Counted from the first letter of the stretch, positions 1-11,770 are shown. The stretch: DNA of 64,000 bases from Haematococcus lacustris (GCA_030144725.1 JASKMD010000001.1:4672944-4736943), one strand, 5' to 3'. Translations and numbers: made by a program. Notes: generated by a model from the letters alone, not told the origin.

Positions 1-150
1 AGGCTCTGAATGCGTGGAGCTGACTCATTGCAATTGGAAGTCGCTACTAGCTAGAGACGCACCTTAGGCGTTGTTCATCGACTTGGCAGTACGAGATGTC
101 GCAATGTAGAGCACGTACATCGCGTATGTGCTAGGCGTGTTGTAGAGCAG

Positions 151-178
151 GGACGTTGCAAGTTGGCTGGGTGACAAG
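151..178 (+). pseudogene. Left piece of an exon split by the chromovirus insertion
   Basis: A splice-acceptor-like sequence ending in AG at 149-150 is followed by an open segment that stops at the retrotransposon. If the element and one copy of its ACAAG duplication are removed, the frame runs on from this piece into 24228-24304. The gene is not recognised; the rest is described at 24228. Nothing else is supported in 1-150. Confidence 0.45.
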
Positions 179-454
179 TGTAACGGCGAGCCTTGAGCGA
201 CACCGTTCCCCTTTGCCCGCGACACCTGTGTACTGCCTATGGCGGGCGCAGGTGGGCGCATTACTTTTACCGAATGAGTAGGGCAGGTTAAAGCCTAGCA
301 GCGCTGCTGTGAGGACAACTGGTTCGATTCCAGGGGGCCCCGTTCTAAGCCCTAGCCCTCTCACGAGGTACTCTGTAACTCCGCTCCATGGCAGTTTCTT
401 CGCAGTCACACGCTAGACGATCGCTCGGCTTATAGCGTGGTTCCGCACGTTACA
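179..454 (+). repeat. 5' LTR of chromovirus
   Basis: A 276-bp direct repeat of 23947-24222 with TG...CA ends and a 7-bp terminal inverted repeat TGTAACG/CGTTACA. It contains a short sequence at 321-331 (GGTTCGATTCC) that matches a tRNA B box, but no properly spaced A box. Confidence 0.98.
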
Positions 455-456
455 GA

Positions 457-474
457 TGGTTTCCGACCAGACTA
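457..474 (+). other. Probable primer-binding site
   Basis: A TGG-initiated stretch (TGGTTTCCGACC...) starts two bases after the 5' LTR, where a tRNA 3' CCA end should pair. It is not the common initiator-Met type, and the cognate tRNA is not identified. Confidence 0.5.
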
Positions 475-511
475 GCGTCTGACTGAGAAGTCTGTCCCTC
501 AGCATTCGGTC

Positions 512-2929
512 ATGGTTCGCTATCAACGCATCCGCTACATACCGACTGTTGAGGACTACCACAACTCGATGGTCCACCAGATTCCTCTGAACCAGAACGG
601 GCCGACTTTGCCCCCAGGAGAGCAGCCTCTGCCTGCGCCTCCACCCCCAGAGGACCACGCCGGAGCAATGCCTGGTTCTGTGGTAATTAATGCCGACGGG
701 GTTGTCCTGCAAATGGGCCCTCTTGTTCCTCGCTCTGCGCGGATTCCAGGTGGCGCTCCTGGCGAAGCTCCTTCTGCTATTAATCCTCCCGCTGCCACGG
801 AGCCTGCCCCTGGTAGCGATCTCGCTCCTGAAGAAGGAGCAGGGCTTGCCCCTGAACTCCTTCCTGGCGGTGCAGTCAACGCACCTCCCACCGGTCCTGG
901 TGGTGCCTCTGCGGCCAATCTTGGTCCCTCCCAGTCGCCAGATCCTGGTGCTCCTGGCCCTTCGGCCCCGTCCCGTTTCGGGACCAGACGCCCGACTCCG
1001 TCCCCTGAACCTTCTGATTATGATGAAGACGAGGAGGACGACCCTGAGCAAACAGAGCTGGAGCAGCTGACACAACGCAACCGCGATCTGGAAGCCGCTG
1101 TGGCTCAACGCGACGCTGCCCTCGCGTCAGTTCAACGTCGTCTGGGCTCTCAGGAAGGGCATGTTGCGGCCACGCAGAACACGGTAAGAGGTCCTAGTCC
1201 TCTGACTGCAGCCCGACCGATGTCATTTGCCAGCCCTGGTGCTTTGAGGCCTACTGCCAACTTTACACAGCCTGTTGAGGTTGATGTAGCAGCATCTGCT
1301 CGAGCTGCACAACGTATGTCAGCTTGTAAGGCTGCTGGTTATGCTGGTGGACATGCTATTACAGATGGAAATGGCCCTCGTATGCCTTCTACTTATCCTG
1401 CTAATGGTGCTGCTCCCAATACAGGTGGTCCTAACAGGTCCCCTACTAACCCTGGTGCATATACACCGCGTCTTAATGACTACCGTACTCCCCATAATGC
1501 CGGTGCAGTACTGCATATTGATGTGGCTAGGAGGATATTTGGCAGACCAGCTAACTGGCCTGAGCTGCCTGATTATGCACCTGTGTATTATGGTGACCCA
1601 CCTGCTCGGTTTGGTGCAATTAGGGAGGAGCCTCGTACTTCTCCTAGGCGTGGTGAAAGTCCATTTGGGCTTGTACTGTCACAAGGGACTAGTGGCCGTC
1701 GTGCCGACCCTCCCAGGCAGACCACCCGTGCAGCCAGTGACCCTGGTATAGTCACAACCAAGCTGTATGATGAGCATGGTAGACCGGTTGAGATCCCTCA
1801 CTGGTACACTGACATGCACATAAAAGCACACACTGATGCCCTGCCACCTGGCTTCACAGCCCCCCATGCATCTGCCTATGCTGGTGCACCCATGATGTAT
1901 ATGCCTAATTATAATCAGCCTCCATCTTATTAGAAAGGGTTACCCCCTCCTGATAAATGGACTGATAATAGCGTTGCATCAGGCCGTCGTGCTATCACAT
2001 TTCTAGAGGACTATGAGCTCTATTGCTCCTTGCAAGGTTTCGACCCTGCTGCCCTCTTCCCTTCGTACCTAACCGGTCGAGCAAGGGACTTATGGTTTCA
2101 ATCCATAAGAGATACATGTGCTATCACCAATGGAGCATATCCCACTTGGTCTGTTCTTAAGGAACAATTTATACAATATACTGGTGAGGATCTATTTAAA
2201 GATATTGACTCAGCTCGTCAGAAGCTATTGTCTGGGCATAACCTGTCCATGAAACCTGGTACTTCCTTACAGTCATATGTCACTGATTTCAGGAATACCT
2301 TTATATTAGCTGGTACCATGTGCATGGACAATGCTATGATGGTATCCGCATTCATGCGTGGCCTAGCAGCTGACCTGCGCACCCCAGTCACTAAGGACCT
2401 TCTGGCCTTGACCAATCCCACCCTGGATGATGTTATTAAAATATCTATTCAAAACCATAAGGCTATCGTTGCCTGTGCTGGTGCTGCCATGCCCCCTCCC
2501 CCTCAAAAGCATGTTATTCCTGCCCCACAGGTAGCGGCCTTGCGCCGTGAAGTTGGAGGTCCATCGAGGCCTGGCCCATCGGCCCCTGTGCCCACCCCTG
2601 CAACCGATCGCGGCAGCACAGGTGGTGAGCCCCTTACCAACTGTCTGTGGTGTGGCCTAGATGGCCACTGGGTCCCAGACTGCCCAAAGATGGCAGCTGG
2701 CCTGTCCCCTGAGGAAGCCCAGCGCGAGCTGGGTACCCTGACTCTGGTTAGGAAGCTCAAGGAGGCCATCGCAGCCAAACGTGCAGCTAAAGCAAAGAGG
2801 CCTGCCTCTGGCAGTGGCAGAAATGGTGGCGGCAGCAACAGGGATGGTGGTGGCAGCGGCAAGCGTGGCAGGCCTGGCCCTGGCCCTGGCCCTGGCAGCT
2901 CTGGTCCCGCAGCTAAGTCCAGCAAATAG
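512..2929 (+). pseudogene. gag: Gag of chromovirus, one frame with an internal TAG
   Basis: Reading from the ATG at 512, one frame stays open to a TAG at 1931-1933 and then continues, in the same frame with full gag similarity, to the TAG at 2927-2929. The N-terminal part is Pro/Gly/Ala-rich with a short coiled coil (about 1045-1150). The part after the stop contains the retrotransposon gag capsid-like region (about 1960-2480), and a CCHC zinc knuckle of the form CX2CX4HX4C (about 2644-2687) for RNA binding. The C-terminus is a basic Lys/Arg/Gly tail. Because both halves are intact and co-linear, the TAG is best read as a recent CAG-to-TAG change or a read-through site. A separate downstream protein initiating near 2030 is possible but would lack the N-terminal third. 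Confidence 0.88.
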
Positions 2930-2948
2930 GACCCTGCCCAGACAGTAA

Positions 2949-3485
2949 GCCAAAACTGTACAGAAGATTGATGCTGTGCTTGCTGCCCTGATCTGTGGAT
3001 CTGCAGCTGAAGGTGGCTCTTTGCATTTCTCTTTTGAAGGCACTGTTGATGGCCATCAGGCTATGTTTCTGTGTGACACAGGAGCCACACACTCTTTCGT
3101 CAGTGCAGACTTTGTCGCTGCAAATAATTTGCCTGTGTATAAGTATGCCGTTGAGCGTACCTGGCTGCTTGCAGACAACGGGTCACTGTCCTGCAATGGA
3201 TTTGTTTCAGTGCCTCTGTCTTTGCCAGGACACCATGCAAGATGCAAGCTGACTGTCATGCCCCGGTTTGTAAAAGGGTATGACGTGCTTTTGGGTGACG
3301 ATTGGTTGTTTGCTAATCAGGCTACACTGTCATATGAGCATAAGACTCTGTCTTTAGCCCGCCCAGGTGAACTTGCTGTTCAGTTACCATGTCACTCTGC
3401 AGTACCTCCTGCAGCATTCCCTGCTATCAAGCAGCCCATGGTATCAACCGAACGGGATGCTGACCCAGGTGTTGTTGCGGGTTGA
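2949..3485 (+). CDS. pol: Aspartic protease part of pol, cut off by the nested insertion
   Basis: This frame opens just after an in-frame TAA at 2946-2948 and is shifted relative to gag, so expression would need a frameshift or re-initiation. The first possible initiator is a GTG at 2976; a frame-shift product is more likely. It contains the retropepsin active site DTGA (about 3079-3090) followed by the ILG-equivalent segment with VLLGDDW (about 3280-3300), the two halves of the retroviral-type protease fold that processes the polyprotein. The frame ends at a TGA in or beside the junction with foreign DNA; the linker to reverse transcriptase is missing. The last 10-20 codons may already belong to the inserted element. 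Confidence 0.85.
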   Translation, partial: AKTVQKIDAVLAALICGSAAEGGSLHFSFEGTVDGHQAMFLCDTGATHSFVSADFVAANNLPVYKYAVERTWLLADNGSLSCNGFVSVPLSLPGHHARCKLTVMPRFVKGYDVLLGDDWLFANQATLSYEHKTLSLARPGELAVQLPCHSAVPPAAFPAIKQPMVSTERDADPGVVAG

Positions 3486-6400
3486 GGTGCGTTTGTACAC
3501 ACTGCTGAACACAATGGTGCCATTGCAGTCTGCCCGCTGGTAGTACCGCACCGGATACGGGGGTGCAGGGTCAGTGATCCGTAGAGCCTCCTTGGCCTCC
3601 TCCGCTGCCTCCCCTTGGGTTAAGACCTCACCGAACACCTGCTTGACGTGCCATGTGCGCCATGGGGTGGCCGCGTCGCTTTTCTGCAGATCCTGGACTG
3701 CCTTCATGCAGCCCCTCATCATGGCACCCGGGCTGTTCTGCAGTGGGCACTCTGCACTGCCCGCTCCCAGCAGCAGGGCCTGCTGCCCGTCCTGTGTTAG
3801 GTCGTCTTTCAGGCGGGCCTTGTAGTCCTGCTCTGCCTCTGGCTCAGCCCGGTCAAGCAGCCTCTTGCTGGCGTTATGCCCGGCCACCCGCATGGCTATG
3901 TGGGCATCCAGCTGGGCTCCAGGAATGCCGCTGGTGGTGATGGACTTCAAGTCATGCAGGTCACGCTCGATCCAGAGCTCGCCAAACAGGTATGTCCTGC
4001 CCACATTGCTCTCTTGCATGAACAGCCTGTGCACACCACAGCCATGATCCTATGGTGATGCAAGGTTTGATTGCAGCATGTAGCATTGTTGATGGGTAAG
4101 GTTGGCATGCATGCCACTGTCTAAACTCTCACCTGCAGGCCGTTGTGTGGAGGTTTGGGCATACTTGGTCAGTAGGCACAGACAGCTTGCCCTCGTTGTC
4201 TCCATGCGCAGCTGGGAGCTGAGGATCACGGCGGCAGCGCTCCAACCTGGCTGCATAGGTCTTCAGATGTGCATAGCCTGCCTCCATCCCCGCAGGGGTG
4301 GCGCTGTTCTCCGAGCCTGAATTGGGCAGACAAATACACTAAGCTATGTGGTATTAGTTAGTCATCATGCAGTGGGACCGTGTCTGTGAATGTTGGTGTG
4401 TAAATTACCTGGTGTCAAGTAGTGCAGCATAGCGCCCTCCAAGGCTGTCCACAACCCACGGTAGGGCTCTGGCAAAAGGTTGCCCCGCAACACGATGGGT
4501 GAGAAGTGCACATACCAGTGCTTGTAGTCCTCCATGCGCCATCCGCTGCATGGTGACATGAGCATTGCAGCACCAGTGCAATCATATGCGTGTCATGACG
4601 TGCACCTTGCATTGTCAGCATCTTTGCCTGTCAGTCGTGATATGATTATGACATACACTACATGCACTACATGCTTATGGCTTACGTGCGGTTGGCTAGG
4701 TCTCCCAGGTCCCGTCCCAAGTCAGATGGGGATTGAATGGCTGCTCCACGCTTCACTATCTCACGCCGCACATCAATGTGAAGGCCATCTGCACTCATGA
4801 ACCACTCCAGCTGGTGCTTCAGCAAGCCATACATGAAGCTGTGGTACACAGGCACCAGGTGGGCTAACCGGGCGTCCAGGTGTTGCAGCAACAGGGGCAG
4901 GAGGGGCTGGGCGTGGCAGCCCACCACCCTAGGGTCGCCCTGGGACCACCCATGGATGAAGGGGGCACCTCGGTCCATGATCTGCTCGTGGGTGAACTTC
5001 ATGCGCACGTCATAGATGAGCACATACTCCTGCAGTCCGTCACCGCAAGCAAGGATGGGGTGTGCCAAGGGATCCTTGGTCTGTTTTCAATAGCACATGC
5101 TGTCGAGTTTTCAAGCGTTCCATACCTCCCGGTTGGAGCCTGGTAGGGTTTGCAGCGTTGGCGAGTCGTAGCCAAGGGGCGCCTTCTCTGTAGGGGGGTT
5201 GGGGGGCTTGCTGATGTTGCAGTTGTGGCACATCTTCAGGGCGCTGTGGCCCATGCCCCTGGTCAAGGTGGCTCTACATGCACACAATCACGCAAGTGTT
5301 GCCTTAATGGGTGTCATATGTTTGGTGATAACACTTGGCAGGGCACAAGTTGAATAGGGATAGACTGGACTGGGAGGTGGTGGAATCATTAGTAGGTGCT
5401 AGCTGTTGGCCTTTGTCTCACTCACGTGGCTGGGGTATCAGCGATTGATACCACTGGGACTCCCAGGATGCGGACAGGCTCAACACGGGCGGGAGCCACA
5501 CCATCAACACCTGGGCCTGGGTGTGGCTCCACTATCACACCCAGGTCACCCGGGCCCTCGATGTGCTTGCTGACTTCCTGGCAAATGGCTTTCATGTAGC
5601 CTGTCAGGTGAGACTGGTGCTTCCCACCGTTGATGACGGCCAGCACTGAGCTGCACGCCCGCTTGCCGCACACCTCAGCCGGCACATCCAGCAGCCTCAA
5701 CAGGATCACACCCACTGACCAGGTGCCGTTCTTGCCCATGGTCATCCAGTCAACCCCAAACATGAAGTGGGCTGTGTTGGGGGAGGTGGCCACAACCTCT
5801 GGTAGCTTGGGCTGCATCTCTCGCCATGCAGGGCCTGTCAAACAACAACATCATGGTATGGTGCATGTCACTGTACTAATCACCTGGCTATGCTGTGAAT
5901 TCTATGCCTAGGTCAACCCATGCCTACTCACTTGCCCGGAAAGAGCCAGGAGGTGGGTCCACGCCCCGAGCTCGCCTGAACCAGGTCATCACGTCCTTGC
6001 GCTCCATGATGTTCTTCACCACTGTGTTCCAGCCGAACAGAGACATGCTCCACCGAGGCTTCAAGGTGACCTCCTGTGGGCTCCCTGTAACCAAGGGAGG
6101 GACAGCCTACAACACATGTATACCTCTACAAGTGGCATTAGGAATTGACCATGCCCATGTAGATTGGTTTCACCTTTTTTCATGTCACATGGAAGCGAGG
6201 CGTCTCGCAGTAGTAGCACTTGTCATCCTTGTGGGCGAGCCACTCAGACCTACCATGCATGCATGCACATGAAGGCAACCTTGACCCCAACAAACACCAT
6301 GTGTAATGCGCCATGCATGCATAGCCTAATCCACACCCTTTCCCCTGACCTCACCGTCGTATCTTCGGGTAGGTGAAGCCGGGGCAGTACTTGTTGTTGG

Positions 6401-7606
6401 CCTTGTTGTCCTTGCCCGCGTTGCACACGTGCACCTCGTACTCATTTGCGTGCTGGACGCCCTGCAAACTCATCAGCTAGTAGAAGCTGGTGATGAGGTT
6501 GAGATCTGGCTGGTTCGCAAGTAGCCTACGGATCAGCTTCAACACCCCCTTCATCTGCTCCTTCGTCAGTCTCATGTCCAACAGCCTGCTCAGCTCGTCC
6601 ATCATGTCCTTGCCTGTCAAGGGGCAGTTCCTGTAATGGCATGCACAAAGACAAGCAACAATTATATTTAACAGCTCCCTACTTGGTAACTTTTATCTGG
6701 TATTTCAAGTACCTGAACACGGGTTGGTGAAGATTGGCATCAAGCTTATACACCTTGCTTCGACGTGCCCCGGCGCCATCCCCTCCTCCTTCATCCCCCT
6801 CTGCACCCCCTGGGCCTCCCGGTCCTCCCGGGCCTCCTGGACCTCCTGGACCTCCTGGACCTCCTGGACCTCCTGGACCTCCTGGACCCCCGGGACCTCC
6901 TGGATACCCTTCCCCTTCCTCATCACTGTCTTCACTCCCACTGTCATCACTGTCACCTCCGTCCCCTCCTCCGTCGACTCCTCCCCTTCCTCCTACATCC
7001 CCCTCTTCTCTGTCTCCGCGCTGTCCCCCCCTGTTGTCCTCCTCTTCCCTCCCACGCTGTTCGTCCCCTCCTCCCTGTCCTTTCCATGCACCCTCTGGAA
7101 TCCTGCCACCCTCTTGTCCCGCTGGGGCTGCCTGATCCCTGCCTCCTTGCCCGTCCTCAGCCACCCCTCCTCCATCTCCTTGCCCGTCCTCATCCACCCC
7201 TCTTCCATCTCCACAGCTCTCCTGCACACATGTCGTCACAACATGCGGACAACATGTGGCCTGCGGCGCAAATTGTCCGCGATGAGGTGCACGCATTAGC
7301 TGCCTCATGCGCACATGTACGTCAACGCGTACTAACTAACAGCAAGCGAAATCTTACTGCCGACTCTTGCGATGAATGTTGCTGAGCGGTTGGGGACTGG
7401 GCTTTCGCCATAGCCTGCATCTCCGACCAAGCCTTCGTGCCTTCGGCTCCCACGAACTGGGGATGGCGCTGGGAGCAGTGCGTGCGCATTCCTTTTATGC
7501 CGCCTGATTCTGCGCACACTAGGCATTGAAAGGCTGTCTTCACCATGAATGCCTGTGACTTGGGAAGCCTGGAGAGCAAATGGTCACATTGTGCCCGCTG
7601 GGCCAT
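3486..7606 (-). CDS. tnp2-like (CACTA) transposase, eleven exons, one internal TAG, 3' end truncated
   Basis: Exons on the minus strand: 7606-7358, 7221-6713, 6630-6355, 6249-6189, 6073-5932, 5834-5426, 5273-5126, 5080-4686, 4545-4409, 4316-4133 and 4026 to the junction near 3486. Nearly all junctions have GT/AG and matching phases, giving about 1000 codons. Order of features: N-terminal C2H2-like zinc finger (CLVC...HCSQRH); an acidic and Gly-Gly-Pro repeat linker (6810-6910); Cys clusters CNAG...CYYC before ETPRF; a WNTV...WFRRARG segment; the FGVDW...GTWSV block that resembles the first catalytic Asp region of tnp2; MCHNCN; the PIVLRGNLLP block; and the FGELWIERDLHDLKS block. This layout fits transposase family tnp2 and its Plavaka relatives. 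TAG at 6477-6479 interrupts exon 3. The coding frame runs into the junction, so the C-terminus is lost. The exon with the zinc finger lies beside the assembly gap, so an earlier exon is possible. Confidence 0.68.
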
Positions 7607-7883
7607 CGCGGCCCGCTCTCTGTGTACCCACCCGGCTTCGCTTGCTGGCCGACAAAGTGACTTTTGGTTAACTGTGGCTTGGACGAGAATTTTGTGAGTA
7701 AGCACCGCTACATCGTGTTGTTGTCGTCTTGCCAACCCGTAGCAACAGCCTGTGAAATGTACCGCAACACGCTCGCCAATAAGCCCATCGGCGATAAGCC
7801 CATCGGCGATAAGCCCACCGCTAAGAAGGTATAGTAATTCCTGTATCAATACCGCCTGCCTGCCGCGATGCCTTACCGTGCCA

Positions 7884-8383
7884 NNNNNNNNNNNNNNNNN
7901 NNNNNNNNNNNNNNNNNNNNNNNNNNNNNNNNNNNNNNNNNNNNNNNNNNNNNNNNNNNNNNNNNNNNNNNNNNNNNNNNNNNNNNNNNNNNNNNNNNNN
8001 NNNNNNNNNNNNNNNNNNNNNNNNNNNNNNNNNNNNNNNNNNNNNNNNNNNNNNNNNNNNNNNNNNNNNNNNNNNNNNNNNNNNNNNNNNNNNNNNNNNN
8101 NNNNNNNNNNNNNNNNNNNNNNNNNNNNNNNNNNNNNNNNNNNNNNNNNNNNNNNNNNNNNNNNNNNNNNNNNNNNNNNNNNNNNNNNNNNNNNNNNNNN
8201 NNNNNNNNNNNNNNNNNNNNNNNNNNNNNNNNNNNNNNNNNNNNNNNNNNNNNNNNNNNNNNNNNNNNNNNNNNNNNNNNNNNNNNNNNNNNNNNNNNNN
8301 NNNNNNNNNNNNNNNNNNNNNNNNNNNNNNNNNNNNNNNNNNNNNNNNNNNNNNNNNNNNNNNNNNNNNNNNNNNNNNNNNNN
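7884..8383. other. Assembly gap (500 N)
   Basis: Exactly 500 N, a placeholder length. It probably hides the divergent promoter region and first exons between the transposase and gene A. Confidence 0.99.
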
Positions 8384-9696
8384 GGCACCTGCATGCTTTC
8401 ATTTACTCCATGAACTATCGTTACTGCAGATTAAGGCTGCAGCCCCTCGCTCAGCTGACTCTGGGCACGAGTCCGAGGAATTGCCTTTGGCACAGCGACC
8501 AAGGGAGCAGCCCCTTGAGCCTTTTGCCCCTTCTGGTGTTGAAGGGGAGGGGGTGGGAGAGGAGGAGGACCTGGAGGATGTGGGGGAGGGGGAGGAGGAT
8601 GAGGGGGAGGACGAGGAGGAGACGGAGGGGGAGGACGAAGAGGATGAGGAAGAGAAGCAGAAGCAGGGGCCAGCCAAGAAACGGTCGCGCAAAGGGGGGA
8701 AGCGGGTCCCTGATGAATTCAGCAAGATCCTCCTGGCGCGGGTGAGCATGGTGTTGCGTGTCTCTGCTGCCTGATTTGCTGTGGTCACGTTGCCTGTGCC
8801 TCAATGTCCTTTGCTAACCATGACCCATCGTTGCCATGTGATTTCAGTTCAGAGATCATGCACCCAACGCCGACAAGCCCTTCAGCGCGTTGGGCAAATA
8901 TGAGGTTAGTGTAGTGTTCACACACTCACAATTGCCCATAGCCTTAAGTCATTACTGCCCATGTCACATTGGTTATCTATACCCAATGCATCCTTGCAGC
9001 AAGATGCCGCCACTCTCTGGGGCAAGTTCGCCCCCAAATACATCCGGCTATGGTGCCCGCGTTCTGTGGGCCAGGTGATTGTGCAATGAATGGTGAAGCC
9101 ATGTGACCAACCTAATTTTCTCTCTGATGTGAATGTTAGTGAATCAGTATTGGTGTGTGTTGTGCTTTACACCATCCCCAACTGTGTACCAGGGGAATAC
9201 CCCAAACTGGGCAGCAACGCGGTGGAGGCCAGGTGGAATGTCCCCATGCGGGCAATCATCGGCCTCGTTTGGAAGGAGTTCACCAAGGCCAACCCACCCT
9301 ACCTGGATTTGCTAAGCTACTGGATGTTGCTGGCGGCATTCAAAAAGTGGGTAGCATGCATCCACCCATCATGCACCCATAGCATGCAACCCACTGTGTC
9401 ATTAGTACAGGTCGTCATCAACGGTCTGGTACCCTTGAACGTGTAGGTCATACGATTGGGTCAGACGACCGAGCACTCCTAAGCAGCTGGCCCGGGTGCC
9501 GCCGACAACTCGTAAAGCAGAGGAGACCCAGAAGGCACATCAGGAGTGGGAGTCAAAGATTGGAGGCCGGTTGTTGGAAGCCAAGGCAGCAGCGGTGGCT
9601 GCTGGTACCCCGTTCAGCAATGACGATGTGGTACCCACTGAAATGGAGCCATTCCTGCCCTTAGCTGCTCAGCTGAAAGCAGCCTCAGGTGAGTGG

Positions 9697-9925
9697 AGAC
9701 AGGACCCTGTAGGTGTGCAGCAAAACCCTGTGGTGAGAGGCCAGAACCCTGTAGGTGTGCAGCAGGACCCTGTGGTGAGAGGCCAGAACCCTGTAGGTGT
9801 GCAGCAGGACCCTGTGGTGAGAGGCCAGAACCCTGTAGGTGTGCAGCAGGACCCTGTGGTGAGGGACCAGGACCCTGTAGGTGTGCAGCAGGACCCTGTG
9901 GTGAGAGGCCAGAACCCTGTGGGAC
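9697..9925 (+). repeat. Intronic ACCCTGT minisatellite in gene A
   Basis: About five copies of a roughly 45-bp unit built on GACCCTGTAGGTGTGCAG and GACCCTGTGGTGAGAG, lying entirely within a probable intron. The core is the same as in the subterminal array at 19045-20680. Confidence 0.85.
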
Positions 9926-10249
9926 TAACCCATGACATTGCGTGCACCCCTGATCGCAGAGAACTGGAAGAAACCAGGCAAGACGCCAGAAGGCAAGCAC
10001 CCTGAAGCTGCCAAGGCCTGGAAAGCAATGTCCCAAGCATTCTATGACCAGTTTGACGAGGTGGCCCTGGACCTAGCAAAGTCTAGACTCACGATAAACA
10101 AGGACCGGTCGCGATTGGACCGACCATAGCTCATTGGAAAGAGGAGTAGAAGGCCGTTCGAACGGTACAAGTCTTACGTGACTCCGTGCATCCGTTGCGA
10201 CGTAATTTGGCCGCGATTTTCTTTGATTTTTAATCTGTGCATATGTCGG

Positions 10250-10615
10250 TTATCCTTAATCTGCACAGCTGCTAATAGTCGACATCTGCACAGATGCAGG
10301 CGATGTCGACATCTGTGCAGACGCGGGAAGTCAACATCTGCACAGATGTTGTATACCGCGACCAACATCTGTGCAGATGCTGACGACGACATCTGCACAG
10401 ATGTTGACTATTACATTCAATGCTTGGCTGTGCAGATGTTGACACCGACATCTGTGCAGCTGCTGACAACGACATCTGCACAGATGTCGACTATTACATT
10501 CGAGCCTTGGCTGTGCAGATGTTGTCTATAGCATCTGCACAGATGTCGACTTTTACATTCGCGGCTTGGCTGTGCAGATGTCGTGGCTTCATCTGCACAG
10601 ATGTCGACTATTTCA
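10250..10615. repeat. CATCTGCACAGATG palindrome cluster 1
   Basis: Roughly a dozen copies of the near-palindrome CATCTG-CA/TG-CAGATG, alternating in orientation, separated by short spacers such as TCGACTATTACATTC. Confidence 0.9.
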
Positions 10616-10624
10616 TCGACTCTT

Positions 10625-10940
10625 ACATCCGCAAAACACATGTATTGACACCCAAACATCCCGCAACATCCCCGCAAAACACATGTATTGACCACCAAAC
10701 ACCCCGCAACACCTCGCTACACCCCCGCAAAACACATGTATTGACGACCAAACACCCCGCAACACCTCGATACACCCCCGCAAAACACATACATTGACGA
10801 CCTAACACCCCGCAACACCTCGCTACACCCCCGCAAAACACATGTATTGACACCCAAACACCCCGCAACATCCCCGCAAAACACATGCATTGACACCCAA
10901 ACATCCCGCAACACCTCGCTACGGGACTTGCAAGCACATG
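10625..10940. repeat. ACATGTATTGAC tandem repeat
   Basis: Tandem copies of a roughly 50-65-bp unit containing AAAACACATGTATTGAC and CCCGCAACACCTCG. Diverged copies recur at 49670-49760. Confidence 0.85.
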
Positions 10941-11075
10941 TCTCGATGCACCATCACTCCACAACACCTCAATATGGAAATGCTAAGCACATGCATTGAT
11001 GCACCCAATGACCGCAACACCCCCCTACGATGTGACAAGGTAGCAACGACACAACACAAAAACAAGGTGACACCA

Positions 11076-11192
11076 CACACCACCATCACCATCACCATCA
11101 CCATCACCATCACCACACTCAGGTTGAACATGCATCACCATCACCATCACCATCACCATCACCATCACCATCACCATCACCATCACCATCAT
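11076..11192. repeat. CATCAC hexanucleotide repeat
   Basis: Two runs of CATCAC/ACCATC separated by about 15 bp. Confidence 0.95.
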
Positions 11193-11194
11193 CC

Positions 11195-11455
11195 ACCACA
11201 CCACACCACACCACACCACACCACACCACACCACACCACACCACACCACACCACACCACACCACACCACACCACACCACACCACACCACACCACACCACA
11301 CCACACCACACCACACCACACCACACCACACCACACCACACCACACCACACCACACCACACCACACCACACCACACCACACCACACCACACCACACCACA
11401 CCACACCACACCACACCACACCACACCACACCACACCACACCACACCACACCACA
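11195..11455. repeat. CCACA pentanucleotide satellite
   Basis: About 52 uninterrupted copies of CCACA with no substitution visible. Confidence 0.97.
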
Positions 11456-11634
11456 ACCCAACAAGGTGACAACACAACAACATCGCAGCAAGGCGGTAAG
11501 ATGACGAGGACAACAAGCACGGGCTGACAACCACCCAAGCGCTCAGCTATCCCTTTTGAGAGGGATGGGTAGGGTCATTGTGGTGTGTGGGCATGGCATG
11601 GCCAGGGTTGGCTGGGTGGGCTGCTACTCCAAGC

Positions 11635-11770
11635 TGCCCGCTCCAGGTTGCCCGCTCCAGGTTGCTACGCCAAGGGTAGGGTAGGGAGAGGGCTGCTACG
11701 CCAAGGGTAGGGTAGGGAGAGGGCTGCTACGCCAAGGGTAGGGTAGGGAGAGGGCTGCAGCGTGTGTCGT
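11635..11770. repeat. GC-rich direct repeats
   Basis: Short copies of CTGCCCGCTCCAGGTTG followed by three copies of a 31-bp unit with GCCAAGGGTAGGGTAGGGAG. Related units recur at 50025-50095. Confidence 0.85.

Noticed and set aside
285..335. tRNA or Pol III promoter in the LTR (GGTTCGATTCC B box, AAGCCTAGCAGC A-box-like)
   Set aside because: The two boxes are less than 20 bp apart, too close for a tRNA or a normal Pol III promoter, and no cloverleaf forms.
1931..6479. Reassigned TAG codon (alternative nuclear code)
   Set aside because: TAG also occurs at the natural end of gag and of the membrane exon, and only two isolated in-frame TAGs are seen; mutation or read-through is simpler.
3486..7606. 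KDZ-type transposase as the identity of the minus-strand gene
   Set aside because: Considered because KDZ elements carry TET/JBP genes, but the Cys clusters, FGVDW block and CACT terminus fit tnp2/CACTA better.
11025..11534. CGVVWCGVVW or HHTTPHHTTP repeat proteins
   Set aside because: Translation of the CCACA satellite in open frames.
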